DNA from: Bradyrhizobium erythrophlei
Lineage (GTDB): Bacteria; Pseudomonadota; Alphaproteobacteria; Rhizobiales; Xanthobacteraceae
Assembly (NCBI RefSeq): GCF_900129505.1
Contig: NZ_LT670818.1
Coordinates: 5,737,001-5,801,000 of the forward strand
Direction: 5' to 3'
DNA: 64,000 nucleotides
The translations under genes and the position numbers were made by a program. The number at the start of each line of letters is the position of its first letter. Positions within the stretch are counted from its first letter, which is position 1. The notes beneath the pieces were generated by a model that was not told where the DNA came from, did no database searches, and saw only the letters and a list, made by a program, of their open reading frames with translations. Below, piece after piece: positions 37,227 to 46,407 of the stretch.

Positions 37227-38804
37227 TTGCGCTATCTCTTCGAGGAGTATGCATTCGACACCGACCGGCGCGAGCTGCATCGCGGGGCGGACGTCGTCTC
37301 CGTCGCGCCACAGGTATTCGACCTGCTCGACTACCTGATCCGCAACAGGGAGCGCGTCGTCAGCAAAGACAACCTCATCAACGCCATTTGGAACGGGCGC
37401 AGCGTGTCCGATGCAGCGCTGACCACACGCCTCAATGTCGCCCGGAGTGCAATCGGCGATTCCGGCGAGGAGCAGCGCCTCATCAAGACCTTGCCGCGCA
37501 AGGGCGTTCGTTTCGTTGGACAAGTGCGGGAAGCGCAGGGACCTGCAGGCCCGGCAACGGCTGACAACGCGATAGAACCGCCGAGGCCGGCCCTCACGCT
37601 GCCCGATAAACCCTCGATCGCCATTCTCCCCTTCACCAACCTGAGCTCCGATCCGGAGCAGGAATATTTCGCGGACGGAATGGTCGAGGACATCATCACG
37701 GCGCTGTCCAGGTTCAAGGCGCTGTTCGTCATCGCCCGCAATTCGAGCTTCACCTACAAGGGGCGCGCCGTCGACGTGAAGCAGGTCGGGCGAGAGCTAG
37801 GGGTGCGTTACGTGCTGGAAGGGAGCGTTCGCAAGGCGGCAAACCGGGTGCGCATCACGGGACAGCTCGTCGATACCGCCACTGGGGCACATCTTTGGGC
37901 AGACCGGTTTGATGGTGGGCTCGGCGACATCTTCGATCTGCAGGACCAGGTCACTGAGAGCGTTGTCGGGGCGATCGGGCCGGTGGTGGAGAAGGCCGAG
38001 ATCGAGCGTGCCAAGCGCAAGCCGACCGAGAGTCTCGACGCCTATGCCCTCAATTTACGCGGTTTGGCCGCGTTCTATCAGCTTGGCAACCGGCAAGCGA
38101 ACGACGAGGCATTGCGCCTGTTTAACAGCGCAATCGCACTCGACCCAGATTTTGCGTCCGCCTACGGCCGTGCTGCCTTTTGCCACGCCTATGCGAAGAC
38201 CAATGGCTGGATTTCAGTCACCCCGAACGAGATTGCCGAAGTGGCGAGGCTCGCTCAGCGGGCGGTGGAGTTGGGCAAGGATGACGCGATCGTGCTCACC
38301 GCCAGCGCATGGGCGCTAGCTTATGTTGTTCACGATCTCGAGGCAGGTGCCGCCTTAATCGATCGCGCGCTTGTGCTCAATTCCAATTTGGCCGAGGCAT
38401 GGTTTCGCGGCGGCTGGATGAAAATCTGGCTTGGCGAGCCGGAACCGGCGATCGAGCGCTTCGCGCGTGCCATGCGCCTGAGCCCACTTGATCCGTGGGT
38501 GACAGGTATGCGAAACGGGACCGCGAATTCATATTTCTTCCTGGGCCGCTATGACGAGGCGGCATCGTGGGCGGCAATGGCATTGCAGGACAATCCGGAC
38601 CATCAACCTGGATTACGCATCGCCGCCGCAAGCAACGCAATGGCCGGACGGCCGGAGCAAGCACACAAGGCAGTGGCTCGGATGCGGCAACTCAATCCCG
38701 CGCTACGTGTTTCCACTCTTAAGGACGTGGTGGGCCCTTTTAGGCGCGCCGAAGACCTCTCGCGATTGGAAGAAGGATTGCGGCAAGCCGGGCTGCCCGA
38801 ATGA
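37227..38804 (+). CDS. CadC-like regulator: winged helix, TolB-like, TPR
   Basis: The 525-residue protein has an OmpR/PhoB-type winged-helix DNA-binding domain (1-100: LRYLFEEYAFDTDRRELHRG, then SDAALTTRLNVARSAIGDSG and GVRFVG), a Pro-rich linker, a TolB-like domain (about 130-250: IAILPFTNLSSDPEQEYFAD) and TPR repeats (270-510). No membrane helix is seen, unlike CadC itself. The start is TTG behind GAGGG. It probably senses through the TolB/TPR part and regulates transcription; targets unknown. It shares its C-terminal architecture with the cyclase at 34677. Confidence 0.88.
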   Translation: MRYLFEEYAFDTDRRELHRGADVVSVAPQVFDLLDYLIRNRERVVSKDNLINAIWNGRSVSDAALTTRLNVARSAIGDSGEEQRLIKTLPRKGVRFVGQVREAQGPAGPATADNAIEPPRPALTLPDKPSIAILPFTNLSSDPEQEYFADGMVEDIITALSRFKALFVIARNSSFTYKGRAVDVKQVGRELGVRYVLEGSVRKAANRVRITGQLVDTATGAHLWADRFDGGLGDIFDLQDQVTESVVGAIGPVVEKAEIERAKRKPTESLDAYALNLRGLAAFYQLGNRQANDEALRLFNSAIALDPDFASAYGRAAFCHAYAKTNGWISVTPNEIAEVARLAQRAVELGKDDAIVLTASAWALAYVVHDLEAGAALIDRALVLNSNLAEAWFRGGWMKIWLGEPEPAIERFARAMRLSPLDPWVTGMRNGTANSYFFLGRYDEAASWAAMALQDNPDHQPGLRIAAASNAMAGRPEQAHKAVARMRQLNPALRVSTLKDVVGPFRRAEDLSRLEEGLRQAGLPE

Positions 38805-38888
38805 CGACGTCATCGAATTACCACGACTTCCGCTAATGGCACTTAGCCGACATCGTGTCAGCACGCGGCGCAGGAAAGGAGACCAATC

Positions 38889-39919
38889 ATGTAGCGCAAG
38901 ACGGTGTGGCTCATCGCGACCCTGACCCTCAGCATCTTCGTCGCGTCGGTCGCCGCCAGAGAGAGCTGGGCGCAGAAACCTGGAAAGGTATATCGAGTGG
39001 GCGTGGTGGTTGTCCTCCCGCCCAATCTTCTCCCGCCTAATGCTCCGCGGCCGTCGTTTCCAGGCGGTCCGTTGGGCCGCGCGCTTCTGGATCGGCTGGC
39101 CAACCACGGCTACATTGAGGGAAAGAACCTCGTCATCGAAGCGCGGTTCGGAGGATACGAGCGATTGGCGGAACTTGCAGCGGAGTTAGAGCGCCTCCAC
39201 GTCGACGTCATCTTCACTGGCGGCACGAAGGCGAGCCGGATCGTCAGCGACGCGGTGAAGGAGACGCCGCTGGTGATCCACTCTTGCGACCCGTTCGAGC
39301 ATGTCGCTCGGCTCGCGCGACCAGAGGGCAACCTTACCGGAGTGACCTGCATGACCACGGAGCTGAGCCCGAAAAGGCTCGAGTTGCTCAAAGAGGTGGT
39401 CCCGAACGCGGTCCGGGTGGACTACCTGTCCGACCCGGACGACGCCCCGCCCGGGCTCAAACTGACGCAGGACGCTGCTCCGCGCCTGGGGATCAAGCTC
39501 CACGTCACCGACGTGCAGGCCGCGGACCGCCTGCAGACCTGGGGCGAGTCGGATCTTAGGATCGCCTTGAGCGCGGTCGCGAAGGAGCACCCCGACGCGT
39601 TGTTCGTCTACCCCGACCCGATCCTCATAGCGGAGCGGAAGCAGATCGCGGAGTTCGCGGTGACGAATCGCTTGCCCACGATGTTCGCGTTCCGTGAGTT
39701 CGTCGACGCCGGCGGCCTCATGTCATACGGGTCCAGCCTCCGCGAGATGGGAGCCTCGGCCGCCGAGCTGGTCGCGAAGATTCTGGACGGCACCAGACCG
39801 AGTGAGCTGCCGGTGGAGCAAGCGACACGGTTCGAGCTGGTGATTAACCTCAAGACCGCAAGCTCGGCCTCACCATTCCACCCTCGCTGCTCGCCCGCGC
39901 CGACGAGGTGATTGAATAA
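38889..39919 (+). pseudogene. ABC substrate-binding protein gene with early stop and late frameshift
   Basis: The ATG at 38889, behind AGGAAAGGAG, is followed directly by TAG. After the stop the frame RKTVWLIATLTLSIFVASVA continues as a signal peptide and then a normal ABC_sub_bind body (GYIEGKNLVIEARFGGYERL, VDVIFTGGTKAS, LTGVTCMTTELSPKRLELLK). A GTG at 38904 could restart translation. Near 39865 a one-base loss shifts the end to SSASPFHPRCSPAPTR; the other frame gives the expected LGLTIPPSLLARADEVIE with TAA at 39919. The gene is damaged at both ends. Family members are periplasmic or lipoprotein-type receptors for small solutes. Confidence 0.75.
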
Positions 39920-39933
39920 AGCTGGTAATGCTG

Positions 39934-40020
39934 CGGTGCATGAGTCTTGTTGGCACTTTTCCGAAGTGCCTCCATGTCCGCAGTTCGGTCGCTATCGGGG
40001 GGAAAGCGGACATGGCGCTG
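39934..40020 (+). repeat. dispersed repeat beside the ABC gene
   Basis: Directly after the gene, tgcggtgcatgagtcttgtt ... ggcactttt ... catgtccgcagttcgg ... aaagcggacatggc repeats the pattern seen at 57383, 59393 and 60612. It begins 14 bp after the intended stop codon. Confidence 0.6.
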
Positions 40021-40317
40021 ACAGCCCAATTCGGTCGAGATTGACCCGTACCGGTTCTCGTGAAGAACGGTCGTCGCCAGGTCGCAAAATATTGGGCCGC
40101 AAAACTTACATATACCCGGTTTGCGGTAGGGAGTGGACAGTCTTGCGCTAAGGTTTTGCCGGTTCAACCCGCAGTTGATGGGCGAGGTCAACGCTCTATC
40201 GCATCTTGGCGACTTGCATTGGGGCGTGAGGCGTCGGATGATCAGGCGTATCGTAGCGGCCGACAGGGATGCCGCTCAACAGGTGGAGTAGTAGTATCTA
40301 GACAGTAGGAGGGCGCG

Positions 40318-41307
40318 ATGGTTCGCACTGCTTGGCGTACGGTAATACCCGGCTTTCTGCTCCTGCTCGCGACATGCTCGGAAGGATGGGCTGCCTATGT
40401 CGGAGACCGCTACTTCCCCTCAACCTTGGCCACCACTGTTCCCACTCCGGCCGACTTCTACAATCCGCCCTATTTTGTGAAGCTGCCTGACACCGCCACC
40501 ACTCGCGAATTCGACATTCCCACCACCTACAGCAGGCTTATCACCAAGGACTGGGCGGTGTTCTTCACCGAGACGTTTCGCGTCATCGAAGACGCAAACA
40601 GGGGCACCCGCTCGGGCTTCGACAATCTCGTGATCGGCACCCAGTATCAGCTCTATACCAACCCCGAACACCAATTCGTCGTCACGGTGGGCGGCACGGC
40701 GGCGATCGGCGGCACCGGAGCGCCCGGAATCGCCTCTACATTCTCCACGCTGACGCCGACCGTCTATATCGGCAAGGGCTTCGGCGATCTGCCGGATTCG
40801 GCGGCGTGGTTACGGCCGCTCACGATCACCGCCACGGCCGCGGTCGCGGTCCCAACCGATGCGTCCACCTTGACTTCGACTTCATTAGGTTCGGTCAATC
40901 TCCCCGTAGAGACAGGCGCTTTCAATAGTCTGACGACGCTGCCCACCGGCCCGACCACACTCGCCGCGACGATCAACCCGAAGATCCTGCAGTTGGGATT
41001 TGCGCTCGAATACAGCCTGGTCACCAATGAGTATACCGGTCCCAACCGCACCGGGACCCGCTACCCGGAGGGATGGGTTCCCCTGGTTGAATTCACAACG
41101 GCGACGCCGCTCAATGGCCCACTGGCGGGGAGGACCACCGGCACCGTCAATCCGGGCGTCATCTGGGTGAGCCGCTATCTCCAGGTCGGGGTCGAGGCGA
41201 TCATCCCGATGGATGCCCATTCCGGCCGCGACCTCGGCGCGCGCGCGCAGGCCCACCTGTATCTTCCCGCGATCTTTCCTGGTTTGAAGCCGATCTTCGG
41301 TGACTGA
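40318..41307 (+). CDS. secreted or outer-membrane beta-rich protein
   Basis: The 329-residue product starts MVRTAWRTVIPGFLLLLATC, a signal peptide with a possible lipobox (LLATC) or cleavage at AAA near residue 27. The mature part alternates aromatic and polar residues in many short strands (WAVFFTETFRVIEDANRG, NLVIGTQYQLYTNPEHQFVV, LGFALEYSLVTNEYTG) and ends in LKPIFGD, as in outer-membrane beta-barrel transporters. GGAGGG precedes the ATG. No family name can be given with confidence. Probably envelope-located. Confidence 0.7.
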   Translation: MVRTAWRTVIPGFLLLLATCSEGWAAYVGDRYFPSTLATTVPTPADFYNPPYFVKLPDTATTREFDIPTTYSRLITKDWAVFFTETFRVIEDANRGTRSGFDNLVIGTQYQLYTNPEHQFVVTVGGTAAIGGTGAPGIASTFSTLTPTVYIGKGFGDLPDSAAWLRPLTITATAAVAVPTDASTLTSTSLGSVNLPVETGAFNSLTTLPTGPTTLAATINPKILQLGFALEYSLVTNEYTGPNRTGTRYPEGWVPLVEFTTATPLNGPLAGRTTGTVNPGVIWVSRYLQVGVEAIIPMDAHSGRDLGARAQAHLYLPAIFPGLKPIFGD

Positions 41308-41739
41308 GTGCGCATCGCGTGAAGCTCGCCGGATAAGAGCGGCGGTTTGGCTATGCAATAGGTGCGAGCTCACCCGCTGCTCGCTTGGTGTCACGCGGGC
41401 TAAAGCGCGCGTAGAGCAAACGTGTTGGCGAGCGGTCACAGTAAAAGTAGTTGTCAGTCATTTTGTGAATGGGGGGTAGAGGAGCGCGCGCCCACGCCGT
41501 TCAGCATACTCGACCCTATAGAACTGAGTGATCTGACCCGCGCGGATTGCGCTCCCATACATACCTGACGCCAAGCTCCGTTGCTCTTACCGCCTTCCGG
41601 GGATCCGATCTTTGCAAGTGCGCACATTGACCAGGTCTGGATGTGGCACGAAACGGACCTCCAGCGATGTCCGTCTTGAGTCCGCTTTCAGGGGCAAAGC
41701 AGACTGTATGTGCTCGGAGCGAGTATTTCGCCTTTTGAC
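41308..41739. other. intergenic with truncated repeat
   Basis: No gene. From about 41640 (tggcacgaaacggacctcc) to 41739 (cgccttttgacc) the sequence is the dispersed repeat, cut off exactly where the IS1182 element begins. Confidence 0.45.
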
Positions 41740-42009
41740 CCAGGCCGTGTGGAAACGTTTTTCGTACCCCAATAACTGCAAGCAACCGGGCGTGACGGAC
41801 CTCGACGCGACCGGCTGAGCCTATTTTTGCTGTATCGAGTCTGGAGTCAATCCGGGCGCAGCCTCGGGCCGTGCTGAGCGACCTTAGCGGTCTCACGGCG
41901 CGCACCATGACACGCTCTTCAAGCCCGGATCGCTGCGAGGAACGGTTTGATACCGACGATGTTCATCACGCGCGTGAGGTTGTAGGCGAGCACGTGCAGC
42001 GCCATCTCA

Positions 42010-43175
42010 TACCAACGGCCCGAAACTGTGACTCATTAGGGATTCCCAAATCAGGGAAACTCTGACTCGATGCTAGCCTTTGAGAGGAGCGGCATCGATG
42101 GGAGCGGCGGTATCGATCACCCGACTTGATCTGACGGCTTCGGCGCTTCGCAAGGCGGCGAGCGGAGAGAAGGATAGCGCCGCGGCGCGTCGAATACTCG
42201 CGCTTGCGCTGGTGCTCGATGGCTCGGACCGCAAAACGGCGGCCGAAACCTGCGGCATGGACCGTCAGACCTTGCGGGACTGGGTGCACCGTTACAACGC
42301 CGCGGGACTGGCCGGGCTTCGCAATCTCAAATCGCCAGGTCCCGGATCAAAACTCACGGTGCGGCAGCAGGCCGAATTGGCCGAGCTTGTCGAGGCCGGC
42401 CCCGACCCCGCGGTGCACGGGGTAGTGCGTTGGCGGCGGGTCGATCTGCGCGACGAATTGCAGCGGCGCTTCGGTGTCACGCTCCACGAGCGTTCGGTCG
42501 GGAAGGTTCTAGCCAAGCTCGGCTACCGCAAACTGTCGGTAAGGCCCCGCCACCCGCAGGCTGACGAAGAAGCCCAGCAGACGTTTAAAAAAACTTCGCC
42601 GCGACCGTCAGGGCGCAAATTCCCGAGCACGCCAAAGACAAGCCGATCGAAATCTGGTTCCAAGATGAGGCCCGGATCGGCCAGCAGGGCACGCTGACCC
42701 GCGTCTGGGCCAAGCGTGGAACGAGGCCCCGCGCACCGCACGACCAGCGCTACGACTGGGCCTACCTGTTCGGCGCGGCCTGTCCGCAGCGTCGCGTCGC
42801 AGCAGGTCTGGTCATGCCGGCGGCGAACGCCGAGGCCATGTCGCTGCATCTCACAGCGATCGGCCGCAAGGTGGCGGCAGGTAGCCACGCCGCTCTTGTC
42901 CTCGATGGCGCCGGCTATCACATTGCTGCCGCGCTCACGATCCCCGAAAACGTCACCCTGGTGCGTCTGCCACCCTACGCGCCTGAACTCAATCCGATCG
43001 AAAACGTCTGGGAATATCTGCGCGGCAACAAACTCGCGATCACCGTCTTCGACGACTACGACGACATCGTTGATAAAACCTGCGACGCATGGAACTTCTT
43101 TGAACACGATCCAAAGCGCATCGCCTCAATCACCACACGAACATGGGCAACAGTCAATAATTAGGGCCGTTGGTA
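42010..43175 (+). mobile_element. complete IS630-family element
   Basis: The ends ccaacggccc (42012) and gggccgttgg (to 43173) are perfect ten-base inverted repeats, each flanked by TA (42010-42011 and 43174-43175), the expected target duplication. It has inserted near the 3' end of the IS1182 transposase gene. A second, partial copy is at 1-331. Confidence 0.9.
42098..43164 (+). CDS. IS630 transposase in two frames, joined by -1 frameshift
   Basis: The first frame starts MGAAVSITRLDLTASALRKA at 42098 (GAGAGGAGCGG upstream), carries the HTH domain (AETCGMDRQTLRDWVHRYN) and runs to 42697. At 42587-42593 lies AAAAAAA; slipping back one base there gives NFAATVRAQIPEHAKDKPIE, then IWFQDEARIGQ (first Asp), LVLDGAGYH (second Asp) and YAPELNPIENVW (Glu), stopping at 43164. 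Together about 355 residues, the normal IS630 length with a complete DDE triad. Programmed -1 frameshifting is known for IS630 elements. Confidence 0.85.
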
Positions 43176-44708
43176 TCAGTCGCCACTTTGAGCAGCGTCT
43201 TCATCAAAAAGTGCGTCGCCCCCATCCGCATCTTCAGCGTGCCGAACGGATGCTCGACTGTCTCGCGGCGAGTACGCATCGCGTCCGGATTCTTGTCCAG
43301 GCGGGCCTGCACAGCATCGACAACGTGCTCGTGTTCCCAACGCGTGATGCGGCGTTGCGGTCCCTTCGTGCACTGAGCCTTCAGCGCGCAGGTCCGGCAC
43401 GTGTTACTCCAATAGCGGTGCAGGACCAAAGCGGTGGATGAGCGTCTCACCGGCTGGACAAACGTAAATGTCCTCTTCGGCCACATAGCGGAAATCCTGC
43501 TTGCCGAAGCGGCCTTCGGACTTTGCCCCCGATGTCTGCGGTTTTGGCAGCGTGACCGTGATGCCAGCCTCTTCGCATGCGAGGATCTCCTCGCCTTTGA
43601 AGTAACCGCGATCGGCGAAGGCTTCGAGGTTTTCTGCCTCCAATGCCGCCTTCGCTTGGTTGGCCATGTTCGCAAGATGCGACTTGTCGGTGCCGACGTT
43701 GGTCACCTCATGCGCGACGATCAGATGGTTCGTCGTATCGACGGCCGCTTGTACGTTATAGCCGACCATCCCAGAGCCGTGCCCGCTGGTCGCCATCGAG
43801 CGGGAATCAGGATCGGTGAAGGAGACCTGCTGATCGGGCGCGGCAAGCATCTCCTTCTCAATCGCTTTGAGGCGCTTGACCTCCTCTTCGAGCTTGATCA
43901 GCTTCTCCTTGAGCCGAGTGGTCCTGGCCACAAGCTCCTCCGACGGCACCTCACCGGCAGCTGTCTGGCGATCGGCTGTGTCAAGTTGGCTCAGATAGCG
44001 CGCAACGCTCTCCTCGATCTGCGCCAGACGCCGCTCCATCTTTCCCTTCGTGAAGTTGTTGTCGCGCGAGTTAACCGCCTTGAACTTGCTGCCGTCGATC
44101 GCAACGCTCGCTTTCGCCAGCAGACCCATCTTGCGGCACAAGGCAACGAATTGCGCGCAGACCTTCTTGATGGCGGGGCCGTTGTCTTTGCGGAAATCGG
44201 CGATGGTTTTGTGATCCGGAACGAGCCGTCCCGTCAGCCACATCACTTCCAGATTGCGGCCAGCCTCACGCTCCAGCCGCCGGCTCGATTGGACCCGGTT
44301 GAGATAGCCATAGATATAAAGCTTGAGCATCGCCGAAGGATGATACGCGGGCCGGCCGGTCGCCGCCGGGTTGACGCCATCGAACCCCAGCTCGCGCAGT
44401 TCCAGCGCATCGACGAACACATCGACCGCGCGAACAGGATTGCTCTCGTCCACCCAATCATCAAGGCATTCCGGTAACAGTGTCGTCTGCTGGCGATCCG
44501 CCCCTTGAACGAAACCCTTCATCATCCCCCCGCAATTCAGCAAGGGAATCATAGCATCGGTCAGGTTTTCACACAGTCTGGACCCAGAACGGACCTCGCG
44601 CTGCTTTGGCTTAGGTGCGGACATCAAGAATTTTGCACCAGAATTGCGGTCGAACAATTCGAGCGGGTTGCTCAGCGGCATCGTGTGTTGGTGGGTTGCG
44701 CCGCCGCA

Positions 44709-45866
44709 TCAATGCGTAACCACGATGAAATCCGTGTCTTTTCCCGTCTCGTCGCTGTATCCGTTGTCTGAAACAATCAATGAAGAGGTTGGCGTCAGCA
44801 GTTCAGAAATCCTCTCAACCGTATCCCGGGGTATTTCGATGCGGTCGAGGGCAGCATTGGCTTCATCGGGCAACGGTACCGGCAGGGCGGTTTGCCTCGC
44901 GGGCACTTCGCGCTCTTTCGGGCCCCCCTTGGACACGCGAGGAAATTCCTCTGGTATAGACACGACCGTCCAGCGAACAGCCGCTCCCTCGTTCTGGAAT
45001 TCCATTGCGGTAAACACATGCGTTCCCAGCGGCTCCTCCGGATTTTCGATCTTGACCGCGACATCAAACAGCGGCGAGAAGCCCCGGCGCACGAACAGCT
45101 TGCCCAACTTGCGACTCACGAAGACGGAGATCGGAACGATCTTCTTGGGTGCGCTTCCAGCGGCGGCCGAGCCTGGAACCTGGAGACTGGTGGTTTCCGG
45201 AGTTTCGGCGTTGGACACTGGTGATCCACCCGTTGCCGCGGCTGCGACTGTGGCAGCCTGAAATTCCGGCGAACCGGACATGGCTTTCGGCTTGAAAAGG
45301 TGCGGATTGGTTATCTCGACCGGCTGGACGTTGTCGTGCGCAATGATCACGCGCGTGCCGCGCTTCGTGAGATGCCAGAGTCGAACGGCAAAGTCATTTT
45401 TCAAACGGATGCAGCCGTGTGACGCTGGATGCCCAGGCACGACACCCGCATGCAACGCTATCCCTGACCAGGTGATGCGCTGCATGTAGGGCATGGGGGC
45501 AGCGCTATAAATATTCGAACGGTGCCATCGTTGTTTGCTGATCACGCTGAACACGCCGAGGGGCGTAGGATGCCCCGGAATTCCCGTGGACACCGGTGAG
45601 CGCGCGATCAGGGTCCCGTTGTCGAAAAGCGAGACCCGTTGGTCTTCGATCGAGACGATGATCTGGAGCGGGCCCTTCGAAAGCTCCTCGGGCCGGGCGT
45701 TCTTCGCCGATTCAGAGTCTGTCTGCCGGTGATGGTGCTTGTGTTTGAACGGAGCGTAATGGCCTGGCCAGAACGTGTCCCGGGGCCAAAACAGAAATTG
45801 AGCGTGTGCGATCCCTGCAGAGAGCATGAAAATGGCGAAAGCTATTATTGGAGTGTGCTTCCTCAT
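44709..45866 (-). CDS. L,D-transpeptidase (YkuD domain)
   Basis: The 385-residue protein starts MRKHTPIIAFAIFMLSAGIA (signal peptide to AHA-Q), then a His-rich stretch (HKHHHR). The YkuD domain (about 65-180) contains QIIVSIEDQRVSLFDNGTLI and the active-site motif HAGVVPGHPASHGCIRLKND with His139, His150 and Cys152. It cross-links peptidoglycan or anchors proteins to it in the periplasm. The C-terminal 170 residues are a Pro/Ala-rich linker and a second conserved region (FSPLFDVAVKIENPEEPLGT) often seen after YkuD in rhizobia. GAGG precedes the ATG at 45866. Confidence 0.9.
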   Translation of the reverse strand: MRKHTPIIAFAIFMLSAGIAHAQFLFWPRDTFWPGHYAPFKHKHHHRQTDSESAKNARPEELSKGPLQIIVSIEDQRVSLFDNGTLIARSPVSTGIPGHPTPLGVFSVISKQRWHRSNIYSAAPMPYMQRITWSGIALHAGVVPGHPASHGCIRLKNDFAVRLWHLTKRGTRVIIAHDNVQPVEITNPHLFKPKAMSGSPEFQAATVAAAATGGSPVSNAETPETTSLQVPGSAAAGSAPKKIVPISVFVSRKLGKLFVRRGFSPLFDVAVKIENPEEPLGTHVFTAMEFQNEGAAVRWTVVSIPEEFPRVSKGGPKEREVPARQTALPVPLPDEANAALDRIEIPRDTVERISELLTPTSSLIVSDNGYSDETGKDTDFIVVTH

Positions 45867-46407
45867 CCAGTGCCTCATGCAGTGAAGTTGCATGCGAGGT
45901 CCAACCAAAAAGCGTGGCGTTACCGACCATAGCCTCGTCTTCAAATCTGGTCGCAGTGGGTCGAAAATTGGACCAATTCCAATGACGAGGCCAATAGCCG
46001 TCGCGCCGATCGCCGGGCCGATCAATGTACGGTGTGAGGGCCGTTGCGACGGACGCTTTGATCTCGGGCAATGGGTTCGGTTCGCTCAGAAGATCCCATA
46101 AATCGTCAACGACAGACCGCTCGCGGGGACGGCATCCGCGACTACGGCCATTCAAGCGCGCCTGTTGGTCCGACATTAACCACGGCGGGCTCGCCCCGAA
46201 CCGGCCGCATGCGTCGCATGGGCCCAAAACTTCCCCACACGCTTAAGTCGGAGAACAATTGCTTGTCGGCGACGCGTTGCATTCAGGCAACACTTCGTGG
46301 AAAAGATGATGAGCTGCGGTTTGCGCCATTGCGCGGCCATGTCTTGACCCGAAAATCAACCCGTCGCGTGCTTGGCTGTGCATCATGGCTCTGGAGGCGA
46401 CGGGATC
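45867..46407. other. intergenic between divergent cell-wall genes
   Basis: No gene was supported; frames on both strands are open because of high GC. The stretch carries the promoters of the divergent L,D-transpeptidase and transglycosylase genes. Confidence 0.35.

Larger units (their letters stand above)
41919..44525 (-). pseudogene. IS1182 transposase, frameshifted and split
   Basis: The frame starts MMKGFVQGADRQQTTLLPEC at 44525 and shows IS1182 blocks: GRPAYHPSAMLKLYIYGYLN, RLVPDHKTIADFRKDNG, SVAIDGSKFKAVNS, GYNVQAAVDTTNHLIVAHEV and ADRGYFKGEEI. At about 43430 a small deletion throws it out of frame; the other frame continues LHRYWSNTCRTCALKAQC, then EHPFGTLKMRMGATHFLMKT. An IS630 element then separates the last 30 codons, MALHVLAYNLTRVMNIVGIK, which end at 41919. 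The protein cannot be made intact. Confidence 0.85.
41740..44585 (-). mobile_element. IS1182-family element interrupted by IS630
   Basis: The outer ends read gggtccagactgtgtgaaaa (top right, reversed) and ccaggccgtgtggaaacg at 41740, related imperfect terminal repeats. Without the nested 1164 bp the length is about 1.68 kb, normal for IS1182. The left end has lost the outermost four bases compared with the 14392 end. Inserted in a copy of the dispersed repeat. Confidence 0.8.

Noticed and set aside
43434..44477. 347-codon plus-strand frame within the IS1182 element
   Set aside because: Antisense of the transposase; no family features.
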